Notes: generated from the sequence alone by a model not told the origin. Shown: positions 35,700-47,108, numbered from the stretch's first letter. The stretch is 64,000 bases of DNA from Ceriagrion tenellum (GCA_963169105.1 OY720633.1:39138795-39202794); one strand, 5' to 3'. A program made the numbers and translations.

Positions 35700-36030
35700 T
35701 GGATGAAATATACAGCGGCGAAAACAGAGGGTCGAGTAATTGGGAGATGACTGACTGACGGAGGAGGGTGAAACGGTCAGGACAAAGACACGAGGAACGA
35801 AATGGAGAAGGGAAAAGAGACAAGAATAAAGGAAGAGAAGGGTTAAGAAGGAAGGGGAATGATAGGGAGGCGAGCGGTGGATGAGTGAAAGGTCGAGAAA
35901 CGTGAGAAGACTTTTGAAGACGGGAAGGAAATTTCGTCGAGGAGGAGAGCGGAGCGGAGTGAGGGGCGAGGCAGATGACAAGGATAGGGGCGGAGACGAA
36001 AAAAGCGAAAGAGAGAGACATGAAATTTTG
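35700..36030. repeat. Purine-rich low-complexity tract
   Basis: The plus strand is dominated by GA/GGA motifs. The three overlapping 60-140-residue frames here are compositional artefacts rich in Ser/Pro or Arg/Glu. Confidence 0.6.
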
Positions 36031-37959
36031 ACAAATGACGCGCGAATTTTATCCGGGCAAGCAGGGGAGGAATTTCAAAACTTGGGAGTCTTATAAATAA
36101 ATCGAGATCTCTTGAAGACCGAAATACACGCTATTTTCGAGCGTGTGTGATTTCTTTTTTCCCTCCACGTGCCGAGTTTGTTTTTCGTGGGAGGAAGTCA
36201 AAATCGTGCGTAAACTCGTGACGAAGTGTCGTTTACTACCGCTGACATTTATTCTACCTGCCGAGTTTCCGAGGAAAAGGTGTTCCAGGGAGTTCATACA
36301 CTTTTAAAAAGTGTGACACACAGAGCCTTGAATAGCTTTAGTGAAAACTTACGAATGGGTTCGAGTATTTGACTAAGGCAGCGGTACATATTTGTAAAAT
36401 TAATGATATGAATAGTAGTCATTGCATCGATTTGGACTAAAAAAATCCCATTTTTATGAAATATAGAAGGATATTTATCACCTGAGTCATCACCTGCATT
36501 ATAAATTTTAATACTTTATCTCGATAATAATGCAGTGAAGTCTTACAAATTATTGAGTTTTTTACAAAATCGTTTGGATCACACTTTTCATAACCAGAAA
36601 TAGGTTTTAAAGAGTTTATGACAATTATTTTCGTGTTGAACATAAGCTTCCCTCTACAATAAATCTCGATCATTCTCAGACGGCCTGAGTGCCAAGAAAA
36701 GGAATGTTACAACAGGGTAACATTAAATTTAAGAGTAAACCAATCCAGGCTTCGAGTCGCCAATCGAGTGACTGTTCGTTTACGCAGTAAGAGTTCTTAT
36801 TTTGAGTACACCCGCAGTTTCGCATCCTCAATATGATTCAACAGGTATTATGGGAGGATTTTCCATATAGGTACCTGTGAAATTATTTTTAAAAAGTAGT
36901 TCCTAACTTAATAAAATAGCCCTGTAGAATGCGTCGTCGTTAGTCATATTTCTTTTTTATGCTCAAACTTCATTGCAAGTTGATAGTTCCGTGTAGAGGA
37001 ATACTAATCTCAAAATATGAATTTTCAATAAACGTAAATTCAGAAATTTAATTGAAAGAAGTATTTAAAAAAGATTGGATATAAGGAATAACTGGTTTTA
37101 TATGTTTCACTGAGCACCAATTTCATAGCCAGAAACTACCAAGAACGATTCGCTGCTATTGCGAAAGAATTTTAAATAACTAATTTACCCCGGCATTTGG
37201 ATGAAATAACCATACCTGCCGAGCTGAACAGGATTTTTTTCTAAGCGAGCCACGCAGTATTCAAATGATAGGGAAGGTCCAAATGGGCTCACATTTCGAT
37301 TATTATTGCATCAAAATATTGTTGCCCCCCTCTCACCCTACTCATTCACCAGATTTCCCCTTGGCTCAGTATTCCAACATGAAAATTTACAACGCCAATT
37401 TCTCACACGAAAAGTTTTCGCCAAGGGTTTGAAATAATCAGCCGTAACCACAGGAAATATCAGAAAACTGCGTTTACTCACGAATGGAAGCTTCATATAC
37501 GGGTTATGAAGCGTGCGAAGTTATGCAATTCTGAAAAATTTACGAAAATATTTTCACTTAAACTTTCCCCGTGATCGACAGGTATTAGACTTAACATTTA
37601 ATGACGAATGAAGCAAGCTGCCCCATTTTGGCTCAGTTTCATAGCGGCTAGTTAACGTTTAGGTGGATGGAGCGCGAATCGTCAATCGTTGAGTGAACAT
37701 TTTAATAACTTTTCAAAATAGTCGTAAAAACTCTTGGACCACACTTTGCCAAAGTACATGTATTTATGCATTGTGACTAACCATGCAAGTTACTATATAA
37801 ATGATGCAATAATTTTATTCTATTAAATTTTGTCTCGATAGGATCATTACTATGAACTGGGTTCAAAATCGAATTTTAAGCAAAAATGGTAGGAAAATTT
37901 AATTTTAATAAAATACCTACAATAATCACGTTTTTAATTCGGTATGATTCATTGGTTTT
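36031..37959. other. No recognised gene
   Basis: AT-rich sequence with short frames only. Confidence 0.4.
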
Positions 37960-38112
37960 TCTAAATCCTAAGATTGGTTGACTGCAGCCCTACACCCTTT
38001 CCCATCTAATGCTAGTTCCCTTACCTCCTAGTATCTCTTCCTATGTAATTTCCTTTTTATGTGGTCCATTAACTTATTCCTAGATTTCCTCTGGGGACTT
38101 CTCTCTTCATTT
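37960..38112 (-). pseudogene. LINE ORF2 extreme C terminus
   Basis: Minus frame RSPQRKSRNKLMDHIKRKL, then one stop, then EVRELALDGKGCRAAVNQS. The pattern 'GRPR..WMD.IK..L......ELA.DR..WR..V' is the usual end of many LINE ORF2 proteins. A short pseudogene. Confidence 0.5.
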
Positions 38113-38999
38113 TAACTTCATTACCTTTAGGTATGATATCTTGATATTTATCATGAACCGTTAAAATAGCATGAAACATTTTTTCTCATTTCGGAGGAAA
38201 TCTTTACATATTTAATAGAATTATGTCGAAATATAAGTCAAGTGCAACAAGGCTACGAGTTAAAGTAGCATTAAATTGCTAAGAAACCAAGCCGGAAGTA
38301 TGCAACTTCTTCACTTATACCTATACATGTAAAAATAAGTTAACATATTCAAAGCTTCACGCAAATCTATATATAAACGAAAGTCGCTCCAACTATATTC
38401 ATCACAAGAAGATGTAGTCTTATCGTCAACTTATAGAAACCTGGGGGTTTGGGTGTTGTCCATCGCAACGGACTGTCAGTTTGTTGGCATGAGAGTTATC
38501 GATGGGACAACGAGTTCAAATTCGCTCAATGTAGCTCCATATACCGGTGTCGACAATTAAGTCAACATTTCGTTGTTAATTGTCATCCCCTTCAAATGAG
38601 GCGTCTTCAGATTGAAATCGCTTTTACATAATTTTGGCCCGTAATTTTCCGTTGAACCCTGGGTGGCTCGAGCATCCCGATCGTTCGAAATGCAGACTAA
38701 TATATTCCTGAATAAATCGGAAAAAATATCAACAAAGAGTAAAGGTATTGAATAGATCATCAAGTGTATTGAATTCACTTCGTTGACTTTAGAGTTCATA
38801 TTAAAGAGTGAAATGGTATGAAGATTGTTCCGCACTAGTATTTTGGTAACGATCCCCGACCTGTTTTTAATCTTTCACCGGTGTCATTATCAGTAGGATA
38901 AAAGTCTCTATTCTAGTAATAACTCTTTATAATGTCACGGAAAGTGTTGAAACCGATGGGGGGTTGATACCAATAAACTAGGGTGGAAGTTACAGCGTT
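38113..38999. other. Possible PLE scrap, otherwise nothing recognised
   Basis: Minus strand 38893-38840 reads CUGAUAA-U-GACACCGGUGAAAG and then a GGTCGGGGATCG block that looks repeat-derived. Without a consistent stem II I do not call it a ribozyme. Confidence 0.3.
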
Positions 39000-39255
39000 C
39001 ATTTAATTTCACTCTATAATGCAAATATCCTTAAACGCATCGACCGATCGAAGCGCACCGGCCGCTCAGGAGTAACCTGAAACCGGCTAAAATCATGCAA
39101 CCGCAACTTTGACCTGAAGATGCCTCCTGTGACGGAGGAGAAACTTTGTCGACGGAATGCTGACCGACGCATCCGCAACGAAATATTGAACTAGGCACAA
39201 CGACACGCAGTGAAAGCCCATGGTCGTGTATTAGCTTCGCATTTCGCACCGAGAA
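39000..39255 (+). mobile_element. PLE pLTR-like copy carrying a hammerhead
   Basis: A CG-richer island in AT-rich DNA with a complete hammerhead-type fold at 39108-39156, ending just before the LINE fragment at 39268. No coding part. PLE affiliation is inferred from the ribozyme type only. Confidence 0.4.
39108..39156 (+). ncRNA. Hammerhead ribozyme candidate, intact core
   Basis: Core CUGAAGA (39114-39120) and GAAAC (39140-39144) are intact. An extra U (39121) and a G-A mismatch lead into stem II CCUCC (39123-39127)/GGAGG (39134-39138) with loop UGUGAC. Stem III is AC-UUU-GU (39143-39149), with C39150 at the cleavage position. Stem I begins C39113-G39151, has an A-A mismatch, then G-C and G-U pairs. 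Predicted cleavage is after 39150. Confidence 0.6.
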
Positions 39256-39267
39256 ATATCATCATCA

Positions 39268-39830
39268 TCAACTGGTGTTCCGCCTAATGGCAGGTCCCAA
39301 ACACCAAAGCTGTCTCCAATTCGTCCTGTCCCGGGCCTCTTCCTTGGTCATCTCGTAACTCCTTTTTATCTTCACTTCGTCTGTCATTTTCAGCCTTCTT
39401 CTTCCTCTTCTCATTTCTCCCTCCACTGTTCCCTCGACTGCTGTGTTTAAAATCCCCTTCTCTCTTAAAATATGTCCGATCCAGTTTCCCTTTCTCGTCT
39501 GTATTGCTTTCAGTAGTGTTTTTAACTCCATAACTCTTCCCAGTACTTTCTCATTTTTTACTCTATCCACCCACTTCACTCTAGCCTCCGTCACACCTAC
39601 ATCTCAGAAGCATTGATGCTATCCTTCTCTCTTCGTCCCAAGGTCCACGTTTTGCATCCATTCAACATATCATTCCCCACACAACATTTCACCAGTCTCT
39701 TCCTCATTTATAGGTCCATACCGCTGCGTAACACATCTTCTTATTAAAACCTTCCTTTCCCATTGTTATTCTTGACTTGATCTCTACCTCACTCTTCCTA
39801 TCTTCCGTCAGTATATGGACGAGAAATATA
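39268..39830 (-). pseudogene. LINE reverse transcriptase C-terminal fragment
   Basis: Minus frame 39594-39268 is open for 108 residues: VKWVDRVKNEKVLGRVMEL, then GNWIGHILREKGILNTAVEG, RRGRRRLKMTDEVK and EEARDRTNWRQLWCLGPAIR. This matches the thumb and C-terminal region of arthropod LINE ORF2 proteins. Upstream (39600-39830) the homology continues in broken frames (ILTEDRKSEVEIKSRI, WTLG). The element's 3' end is marked by GATGATGATGAT at about 39262-39252. It is 5'-truncated and inactive. Confidence 0.7.
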
Positions 39831-41289
39831 TTATCAACCAGAAATTATAAAAACCGGGCCAGTAAGTAAGAGTTCGCCTCCGTGGGGTAAGTACCGGCTA
39901 ACTCCGAACAGGCACCCAGTGCGAGGTGTCGAAGAGGGGGAAATGTGTCGGAAACACAGGGAGAGAGTGAAAAAGAGAGAAGCCCCGTTGTCGCACTCCT
40001 GCGGAGGATACTTAGGGCGAGAGAGTGAGGTTCGTCTACTCCACGGGAGACGGCCACTTTAAATCAAGGCACTCTTGTTTTGACTTGCCACATCCGGAAT
40101 CCAGTGCTGCTCCTTCTGCTGCACCGCCGACGCCGCCTCCTCGTCGATCCCTATCCTTTCCCCCCTTATCTTCCCTTTTCTCTTCCAAGGCCCCGTCTCG
40201 TATACCGGGTTCCCATCGTTTCGTCCGTGAAGAGGGCTTTTCGGGGACCCCTTATGCGGCTCGCCTGCGGAGCTGGCTTGCGAGTAGTCGGCACTGCCTT
40301 TCACAAAAGCCTCCCTTCCCCTCCTCCCCCCGACTCCCGTGCAAGAGCCTCGGGGGCACCCCCCACACGCGCTGCAGGACGCTGGTAACCGATCCTGGGT
40401 TTCACTTCACTAGACGACACCTTAAACCCTCGCACCCTACCCATACCCTAACCTACCCATGAGGATCAAGACGACGCCCCCGCAAGCTCAGGACCCTTGC
40501 TCACTCATCCCACTCTTCGGTCCGTCTTTCCCAGAACGCAGGGCTGAGGAGCGGGGATGAGTAAGGCAGGAGGAGAAGTGGAAAGGGATGCTCTAAGAAG
40601 AAAGGATTGATGGGATAGTGGATACCCTAATTACCACGAGAGGATGGGGTTAAGGACACATAAAAAAGTATCTTGATGCATAAACGTGGGAGTAAAAGTA
40701 GGTGGCCAGCTGATAAAGTTGGTTAGATTCGCTGTTATGCTCGGGCCCCGTCGCGAGACGGGACTCGAAAACAGTTTTCATTCGTGTATTCTTCCCCTGG
40801 GTGTCAGAGGATCGAATAATCACAGAGAGATATTGAAAGGAAAATGAAAGTTTATTTAAATAAAGTATTTGATTATTTAATGAAAGGAACTAAAATGTGC
40901 GTCTCGAATAGCCAAACAAGAACATTACCACGTCTCAGGAAGGAGAGAAGTTGCGGGTACAGGCACGGATGGATGGCGCTCCGGCTACTGGTGCACGGAC
41001 CTCATACCCCGCGCTTCGACTCTTCTGTATCGGCTACATGGCTCAGCCGAATTGTGAACACGGACCGAAATGACCCGCTTGGCCCGACAGGAACCTACTG
41101 ATAACTGACCACGTTTCAGTGCGATTATATAGAAAAGCCGAGACGAGGCAAGGAAAGTGATGGGTCACAGTTTCGCCTGGCTTATTCTGAGCTCAGGCAA
41201 GTAACACACAAAAGAGAAACCTAGTGAATGCATGCTTAAGAATAGAGAAAAACAACTGTTCCCATCTAGAAGATAGGGAAACTCGAACA
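39831..41289. other. GC-rich patch (40030-40400), no recognised gene
   Basis: About 40030-40480 is C-rich, with open frames on both strands (40025-40462 plus, 145 residues, Pro/Ser-rich) that I attribute to composition. A GATGGCGCT word lies at about 40971. No splice or protein evidence supports a gene. Confidence 0.35.
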
Positions 41290-41775
41290 TATCCGGGTCA
41301 CAACATTGCGAATGACTAGGTGTTGGCTAGTCGATCATCGAATGGACTGCAAGGCCTGGTAAATTTGTACAAATAATCCGGAATGAAGGGAAATCATGAG
41401 AAAATAAAAGCAGTGAAATGCTATAGGATAAAGACAGTGAGGCTTGTCATAATAGCACGAGAGCATATAAGATTTGCGGATGACAAGGCGTAGGTCAGTC
41501 GATTATTATCGAAGGGATTGCAAGCTGCAGGAAATGTACTAGGAAAGCAGTGCTGGAAATAAGGAGTGAAGATAAATCATAAGAAAATAAAAGTATTCAA
41601 ATACTCTAGAAGAGCGGGTGACATTAGGAATAAGCGAGGTAGTCGGTTGAAAGGGGAAACGAGGGGCGAAGAGTCACTGAAGGATTTAGTAGAGGGGAGG
41701 ATATTCTGTAAGCGGGGAAGGGGAAGAAATATAATAGGTTTTATGGACCAAATGAATAAGCGTAGGAAGTAAGCT
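41290..41775 (+). pseudogene. LINE reverse transcriptase fragment with duplicated motif-C region
   Basis: 41468-41600 translates in part as IRFADDKA (FADD at 41473-41484), then KINHKKIKVF, the motif C and D region of a LINE reverse transcriptase. A degraded copy of the same stretch lies at 41295-41415, about 170 bp upstream. Downstream the frame reads LVEGRIFCKRGRGRNIIGFM, the basic C-terminal segment, so sequence between motif D and the C terminus has been lost. It is interrupted by stops. Confidence 0.55.
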
Positions 41776-42019
41776 AAAGTGTAAAATAAATATTTACAAA
41801 CTGGGCCCACCAGATGTAAAATGCTTGAGGATTTTTACTGACTTACGTGTAATCGTTTCGTTTCAACCTACAGTGACTGGTAGATCACCTAATAATAGTA
41901 ATTACGTACATACATACCCATCACTCTCCAACCCTTTTACGGTTTACAATGTGGAAAGCTTGAATCTCAGTGCTAGGCTGAGGAAACTGGCTCTGTTTAC
42001 ATGTTGATCTATTTTTTGA

Positions 42020-42350
42020 TACTTTTTTTTTGCTTGAATTACACTCATGCATTGCTTCGTGAACGCTCTATGGCTCTCAAGAATGCAAATACCCCTAAAT
42101 TGAAGAGTTCTTCCCCTCTCACATTATAATCACTTCCTCTCATACCATCAATTGCAAATCAGCCTCTTTATTTCGACTCTCATCAATTCTAACGATGAGG
42201 CTGAACCAACAAATTACGTGCTTTTAATAAATTTATATTACCTGATTATCAATTTCACATTATTTCCACCCATTTCTAACCCTATCCTTCCTTATTTTAC
42301 CGCGACTAATTCTCCTCTATATCTATTGCAATTATCCCCACACTGATTCT
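42020..42350 (-). pseudogene. Very eroded LINE C-terminal fragment (61-kb family)
   Basis: Minus-strand pieces such as WFSHIVRIDESR-like and LRAIERSRSNA-like suggest the same family as 61150-61745. Weak. Confidence 0.3.
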
Positions 42351-42703
42351 TATCCAAGCATAGTCAGGCTACACTGCTGTTGATAAAATAAGCTAAATTT
42401 CGTACATACTTCACTTTATCCAACTTAAAAATACAAACAAACTTTGTAGTTTCCTCAAACTTCTAATATTCCGCGTTTCACTGCATGATCATGTGCATAT
42501 GGGCGTGTTCGCGAACAAAGTTTGTTCTTTTTAATTTGATGTGCACCGCAGTTTCTACCAAGTCAGGGCGAGTACCATCAGTTGCATACGCCACTGTTAT
42601 TCGAATCGCGTTTATATAGTTTCGAACACATAAGTTCAAGAATTCATTTTCCTCAACGTTTAACACTAAAGTACTATCAGAGCGGGACAATGATAAACTA
42701 TAA

Positions 42704-42859
42704 CTGCTATTCTGAATGAATTAGCGTTCACGCTATAAGCCAGAAATAGCTTTCCTTACGATTTTGTTTCGAAGAATAGCGTGTATTTCTTCGAAACAAA
42801 AGCGTAACGAAAGCTATATCTGGCAGATAGTGTTAACGCTATTTCATTCAGAATAGCAG
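42704..42859. mobile_element. Foldback/MITE, 156 bp
   Basis: Nearly complete hairpin: CTGCTATTCTGAATGAATTA at the left end pairs with the right end (ATTTCATTCAGAATAGCAG), then TAGCGTTCACGCTAT, GCCAGAAATAGC and TTGTTTCGAAGAA each have an inverted partner. No coding capacity. Class uncertain: a TIR MITE or a PLE-type foldback (a GAAAC box is present without CUGANGA). Confidence 0.65.
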
Positions 42860-43459
42860 CCCATAACGCAATTCTTGTTTTCGTTCAGCCCTTCAACCAG
42901 TTCCCGTCCTATGTAGCCTACGTAGAGTAAGGAGTGGAGGTAAATTATGTTTCCCTCTTAGGTTATAGAGGTAGCAAACAATTATTTCGGTACGCAGTGG
43001 TTTGAAATCATGAATTTTCACTTTTAGTATAATATCGTTAAAGACGAAAAGATAGCATACTTAAGTTTAAAGTTGACACAGTGGATATTTTTACTCCCGC
43101 TACACCCCTATAGATCAGACAAAAGCGGGAACAAGAGATGTAGGTGTAGGCAGATAAAAGTAACATAAATATGAGAAGTGAAGCGATAAAGAGAAAACTA
43201 TGTCAAAAAATTGTGTCCTGGTCTTCACTATAAATAACTTCAACCACAGCAGTTCGAGACTTCATGAGATACAGAGTTCTCTTCTCTTTGTCTCACTTCA
43301 CTGTCAAGATTCTTTTCTCCCACATCCTCCTTGGAATGGCTAGTAGCACCAGCCATCAAGGCGGCCCGGGCCTATGACCCTCAGAATAACCTTTTAATAA
43401 CCAGAATAACATAACCTTTTACGGTTACTTAAGCTTCTCAACGGCTTTTAAACGTCAAG
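42860..43459. other. No recognised gene upstream of the tRNA
   Basis: AT-rich. A GGCGGCCCGGGCC block near 43362 is the only GC-rich spot. Confidence 0.4.
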
Positions 43460-43549
43460 TCCCCAGTGGCGCAATTGGTTAGCGCACGGTACTTATATGA
43501 CAGTATGCGAGCTATGCCGGGGTTGTGAGTTCGAGCCTCACCTGGGGAA
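43460..43549 (+). tRNA. tRNA-Ile (UAU) gene with intron
   Basis: Acceptor stem TCCCCAG (43460-43466) pairs fully with CTGGGGA (43542-43548), with discriminator A43549. D stem GCGC/GCGC; anticodon stem CGGTA (43487-43491)/TGCCG (43515-43519); anticodon TAT at 43494-43496; T stem GTGAG/CTCAC with loop TTCGAGC. A 16-nt intron (about 43498-43513) sits one base 3' of the anticodon, as in metazoan tRNA-Ile(UAU) genes, which commonly carry an intron. All stems are intact and a T8 terminator follows. It decodes AUA. SINE copies derived from this tRNA lie at 54.8 and 55.2 kb, so an intact retrocopy is a remote alternative. Confidence 0.9.
43498..43513 (+). other. tRNA-Ile intron
   Basis: TGACAGTATGCGAGCT lies between anticodon-loop position 37 and position 38. 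Removing it gives a normal 7-nt loop. The exact ends could shift by one base. Confidence 0.75.
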
Positions 43550-43557
43550 TTTTTTTT
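43550..43557 (+). terminator. Pol III T-run terminator
   Basis: Eight consecutive T directly after the tRNA 3' end. Confidence 0.8.
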
Positions 43558-45267
43558 CTGAATTACAGATATCTACCTGAGGACTAATAAAAGCTCAAGG
43601 TTTATTGACGTACAAAGGTATAAAATCCTAACCTGAAAGAGCTCTGTGAAAATATTATTATTCAATGGAAATTAGTACATGGATTATGAATTCGAAATAG
43701 TGGTATTATAGCAAAATAGAGAACGACATTCACTTTTAGAATAGAGTATGGAACTTAAAATGTGTGGCCAATGTCGAAGCAGATCTCTGAGGCAGTTTTC
43801 GAACTTCCCAAACGCATTGCATGCATGTACGGAATATTTAAAGAGTATTATTATATAATTATATAATATATAATTATTATTAACAGTAATATTAGCTATC
43901 AATTACTTCAACAATGTATCAAAACGAAAATTCTCTAGCTTACGGCGTGTTCATCAATTTTTCCGCAAAAAATTGAATAAATATCACTTAAATATGCGTA
44001 CAAATGATAAAACAGTATCCATTGGCAAGTTTCTTCACTTCTATTTTCAGTGTATACCCATATTACTACTCCCCAACATTCTAACTTAACATACAGTAAC
44101 AATAACAAGACTCCTTTTTCATTCGCTCTCTTCACTATGCATCAAGATAATATGGCGTCAGCGGTCACGTGAATTTGACGTCACCTCCGACTGATGCGCT
44201 CTAGGTACTAAGGGAAGGTAGCTCGCTTTGCTAAGTTCGAAAACGGCCTAAAGAGAAGATAATTCCAGAATTCAATGCTTATTAGGATGAAAAATAAATC
44301 TTTGGATAGACCACAATTACGTTTAAAGTAAATGTGACTCCTTATTTGCGAACGCAAATAGATCAGGTGCATTTTAAGTCGCCTATTGAATGCAGAAAAT
44401 GACTTTAATGGATGAAAGAACATATATGAGTTGGTATGTGTTGTATTCATCCAGATCAACCATTAGTCCCGAGCACCATCATGCCTCGGTAAAAGTCTCG
44501 GTGTCTATTGCGTGATTTCGACTGTAACTCACTCCTCAAGAGCGTGATAGGTATTTGGTGGTCGAAGATAAGATCCTCCATCGCATCTCGCTATTTGCAT
44601 CCTTTTTGAGCTTCCAGACAGTGATTGATTGCATTGAAGTTTGAGGATAGTAAATGCTGATAAGAGTTATTTTCTCATTTTCATGTCTTTATCACCGATA
44701 ATCTGAAGAATTCAGCGGTGAAGGCAAGGGAAATATTTTTTTTCAATTTGAATCGGCTCGTTTCATTTAATCGACTCGCTTACAGTTAACTCCATAAAAA
44801 TACTATTGCTAACATATTCATATACCTGAGGGCGAGCGAGCTGGGTAAATAATAAAGGCTGATAGAGAGGAAGAAGCAGAAGAAAGAGATATATAAGAGT
44901 ATGTTAATAACAGAAGGAGGATTCCAAAGTGGAAGACGGGAAAAAAGTCTCAAAGTGGTCAGAATAAACATAAAAGAAGCGGTGAAAAGATGAAAGGCAA
45001 CTGGAGGCAAAGAAAACCACAAATGATAAGGAATTGAAGTTGGCGCGTGGTCTGAGGATGGCCCAAGCGAAACTAAAAAAAAGTCAGCCACGTCTCGGTC
45101 ACTCACAGATGAGGAAATCTTGCCTTCCCTGATGATTAAATGTTATGTAAAATGCATAAAACGCTCTCGAAACTATTATGACGTCCGTATTTAACCCTTT
45201 AATCTTCATCGGGATGAAACTGCAGTTTCCAAGAGGGTTGTTTTTTAAATTCGTTCGAAATGATTAA
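43558..45267. other. No recognised gene
   Basis: Very AT-rich, with an (ATTATA)-type stretch at 43851-43880. A TGACGTCA-like word is at about 44178. Nothing else. Confidence 0.4.
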
Positions 45268-45525
45268 GAGTACGTAACTAAGGAGTCACGTGATACAACA
45301 ACGAATGGGTGGAGATTTTGGTAAGTTTTTCCCACACGAATGGATAACTTAAGTATCTGATATTCCTTCATGATGTCCATAATGGCGATATTTAGCTTCA
45401 TTAATAATATTCCCGCAAGAAGAAGTGGATGTAGAAGGCTGCGTGACATTTTTATGAGCGGTTTGAAAACACCATAATATCGAACCCTTCGTGAATGTAC
45501 CACGTGACTCCTTAGTTACGTGCTC
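45268..45525. mobile_element. TIR MITE, 258 bp
   Basis: Terminal inverted repeats GAGTACGTAACTAAGGAGTC (45268) and its near-identical inverse ending at 45525 (reads GAGCACGTAACTAAGGAGTC on the minus strand), extended inwards through CACGTG. No transposase. A clear target duplication was not found, so the superfamily is unassigned. The 79-residue minus frame inside it is unlikely to be a gene. Confidence 0.7.
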
Positions 45526-46690
45526 CGAATGCTTTCAGACCAGACTCAATAATTTGAACTCATCCGTTGAGTACAATATTTAATTTATCTGATCCTGTAA
45601 TTGTTGGACGTTTTCTGGAACCCCCAGCCTCTGGCGTATTTTTGCGTGGAATATAGATATCTGTTGACGATCCTTTGTTTTCACCGACAAATGCCAGCCT
45701 AAATACACGGAGGGGATGTAAAACCGCGGCGAAAGAATTATTTCCGCGCGCAGACGCAACATGTGCATTAAGCTAAATATAGCCGAAATAACCCCCAAGG
45801 CATTAAAGTACTCGGCAGTGCGGCGTTTAATGCAAACGGAAGAAAGGCGAATGATTAAGAGACACTGTTCGGGAAAGAGACGAGGGGCCTTAAATGAATA
45901 TAAAGGCAGCCGTTGTAAATTAAACGGGCAATTAGGTGCAGGGTCATATCCGACGGCGCAGCAGTAGAAAGGATCAGAATGAGTAATTTTCGCTTGACGT
46001 TAATTACCCGGCATAATTGGTCGCGAAGACGATACGGTGCGGAAAGATTAACGCTTGAGCAGAGCAAATTATTGCACTGTTCAATCGTCGACGCCATCAA
46101 AGGAGAGCAAAGGGCGGTAAGCCGATTCCCGAAATATAAAAATGCCAGAGGGACAAGGAATGCCTTTGAGAAGAAAGGGAAGAGAGTAAATCTATCGGAG
46201 TTCGTCCCAATGATAATACATAATCAGCATAAAGATAGAAGCATGTTGTTTTCTTTTAAAGAGAGGTTCAAAACTTGAGCCAAGCAAAATATGCAAAGAA
46301 ATAAGTGAAGCAATAGCTTTAACTTGCCTAAGGATTCACTAGACAAAGATTGATTCGAAGTTGACCGAGGAAATCCGCAGACAAGATGCCCTTTGAATGA
46401 GGGTTTGAAGTTGGGTGGAGAAGATAAGCTGGTTTAAGAGCAAAGTGCTCGAGACAAACGAGGTGTTGACCACAGCACCATCAGACTACTGAAATTTTTA
46501 TATCTCATTCCAATGAAAACGCTTGATTTGACATCTATTTACACTTGACCTTGAGTTATAATTAATTTCTAATTACACTTCATACGTGGAGATTCTTACC
46601 TCCGTGGAACATTTATGCAGGATCTGGGGTGGGATTACGGTTCCTACATTCCTATAATTGTGACCTTAAACTAGAACGGAAACCGCTCTA
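45526..46690. other. TAAT-rich stretch, possible regulatory DNA; no gene recognised
   Basis: Between about 45740 and 46080 there are many homeodomain-type words in moderately GC-containing DNA (GCATTAAGC, GTTTAATGC, AAATTAAAC, GGCAATTAGG, GTTAATTACC, GCATAATTGG). Overlapping open frames (45761-45967, 45979-46278 plus) have no family resemblance. A conserved enhancer is one reading. Confidence 0.25.
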
Positions 46691-46873
46691 CAATATGAAA
46701 TGAAAGCTGTAACTTAGTAATTCTACATCAACTGCCTAGGTTTCGTCCATCATTAATGGCCTAGGTTTCGACTTACGAAGTCATCATCAGGTGATGAGGA
46801 CTTCATAAGTCGAATCTAAGTTGTTAATAAAGTTTATGTGGAATTACTAAGTTACAGCTTTTATTTCACAATG
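46691..46873. mobile_element. PLE-type foldback with hammerhead relic
   Basis: Outer arms AAAGCTGTAACTTAGTAATT (46703) and the inverse AATTACTAAGTTACAGCTTT are nearly perfect. The centre repeats GCCTAGGTTTCG twice. On the minus strand CUGAUGA (46790-46784), an extra U, a perfect 5-bp stem II GACUU/AAGUC and GAAACCUAGG (46769-46760) are present. The U expected at position 16.1 is missing and stem I does not form, so the ribozyme is probably dead. Confidence 0.65.
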
Positions 46874-47108
46874 TTCAGCAAGTCCCACAAAGTTTCGCCT
46901 GACACAACCAGCATAATAAAGTGCGCTCTACAATGTATATGCTCTCAGTTACTGTCCTAATAGTGCTTTCTATCAATTAAGATTGGTAATATAAAAAACC
47001 TGATAAAATTAGCGAATGACGATTCCTTTCCGCTCTCATGAGCACATTCGAAAACTAGTTCTAATGCTAGAGCGCGCGTTATGGAGACCAATAACACACC
47101 CCTGATAA

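Noticed and set aside
35596..36034. 141-residue minus-strand protein
   Set aside because: Low-complexity Ser/Pro/Leu sequence from a purine-rich tract.
38840..38893. Hammerhead-like CUGAUAA...GAAAG on the minus strand
   Set aside because: G8 is A, GAAAC reads GAAAG, and no stem II forms next to the boxes; only kept as a possible PLE scrap.
43256..43440. GC-rich block before the tRNA as an upstream tRNA promoter element
   Set aside because: tRNA genes use internal promoters, and no recognisable upstream element is present.
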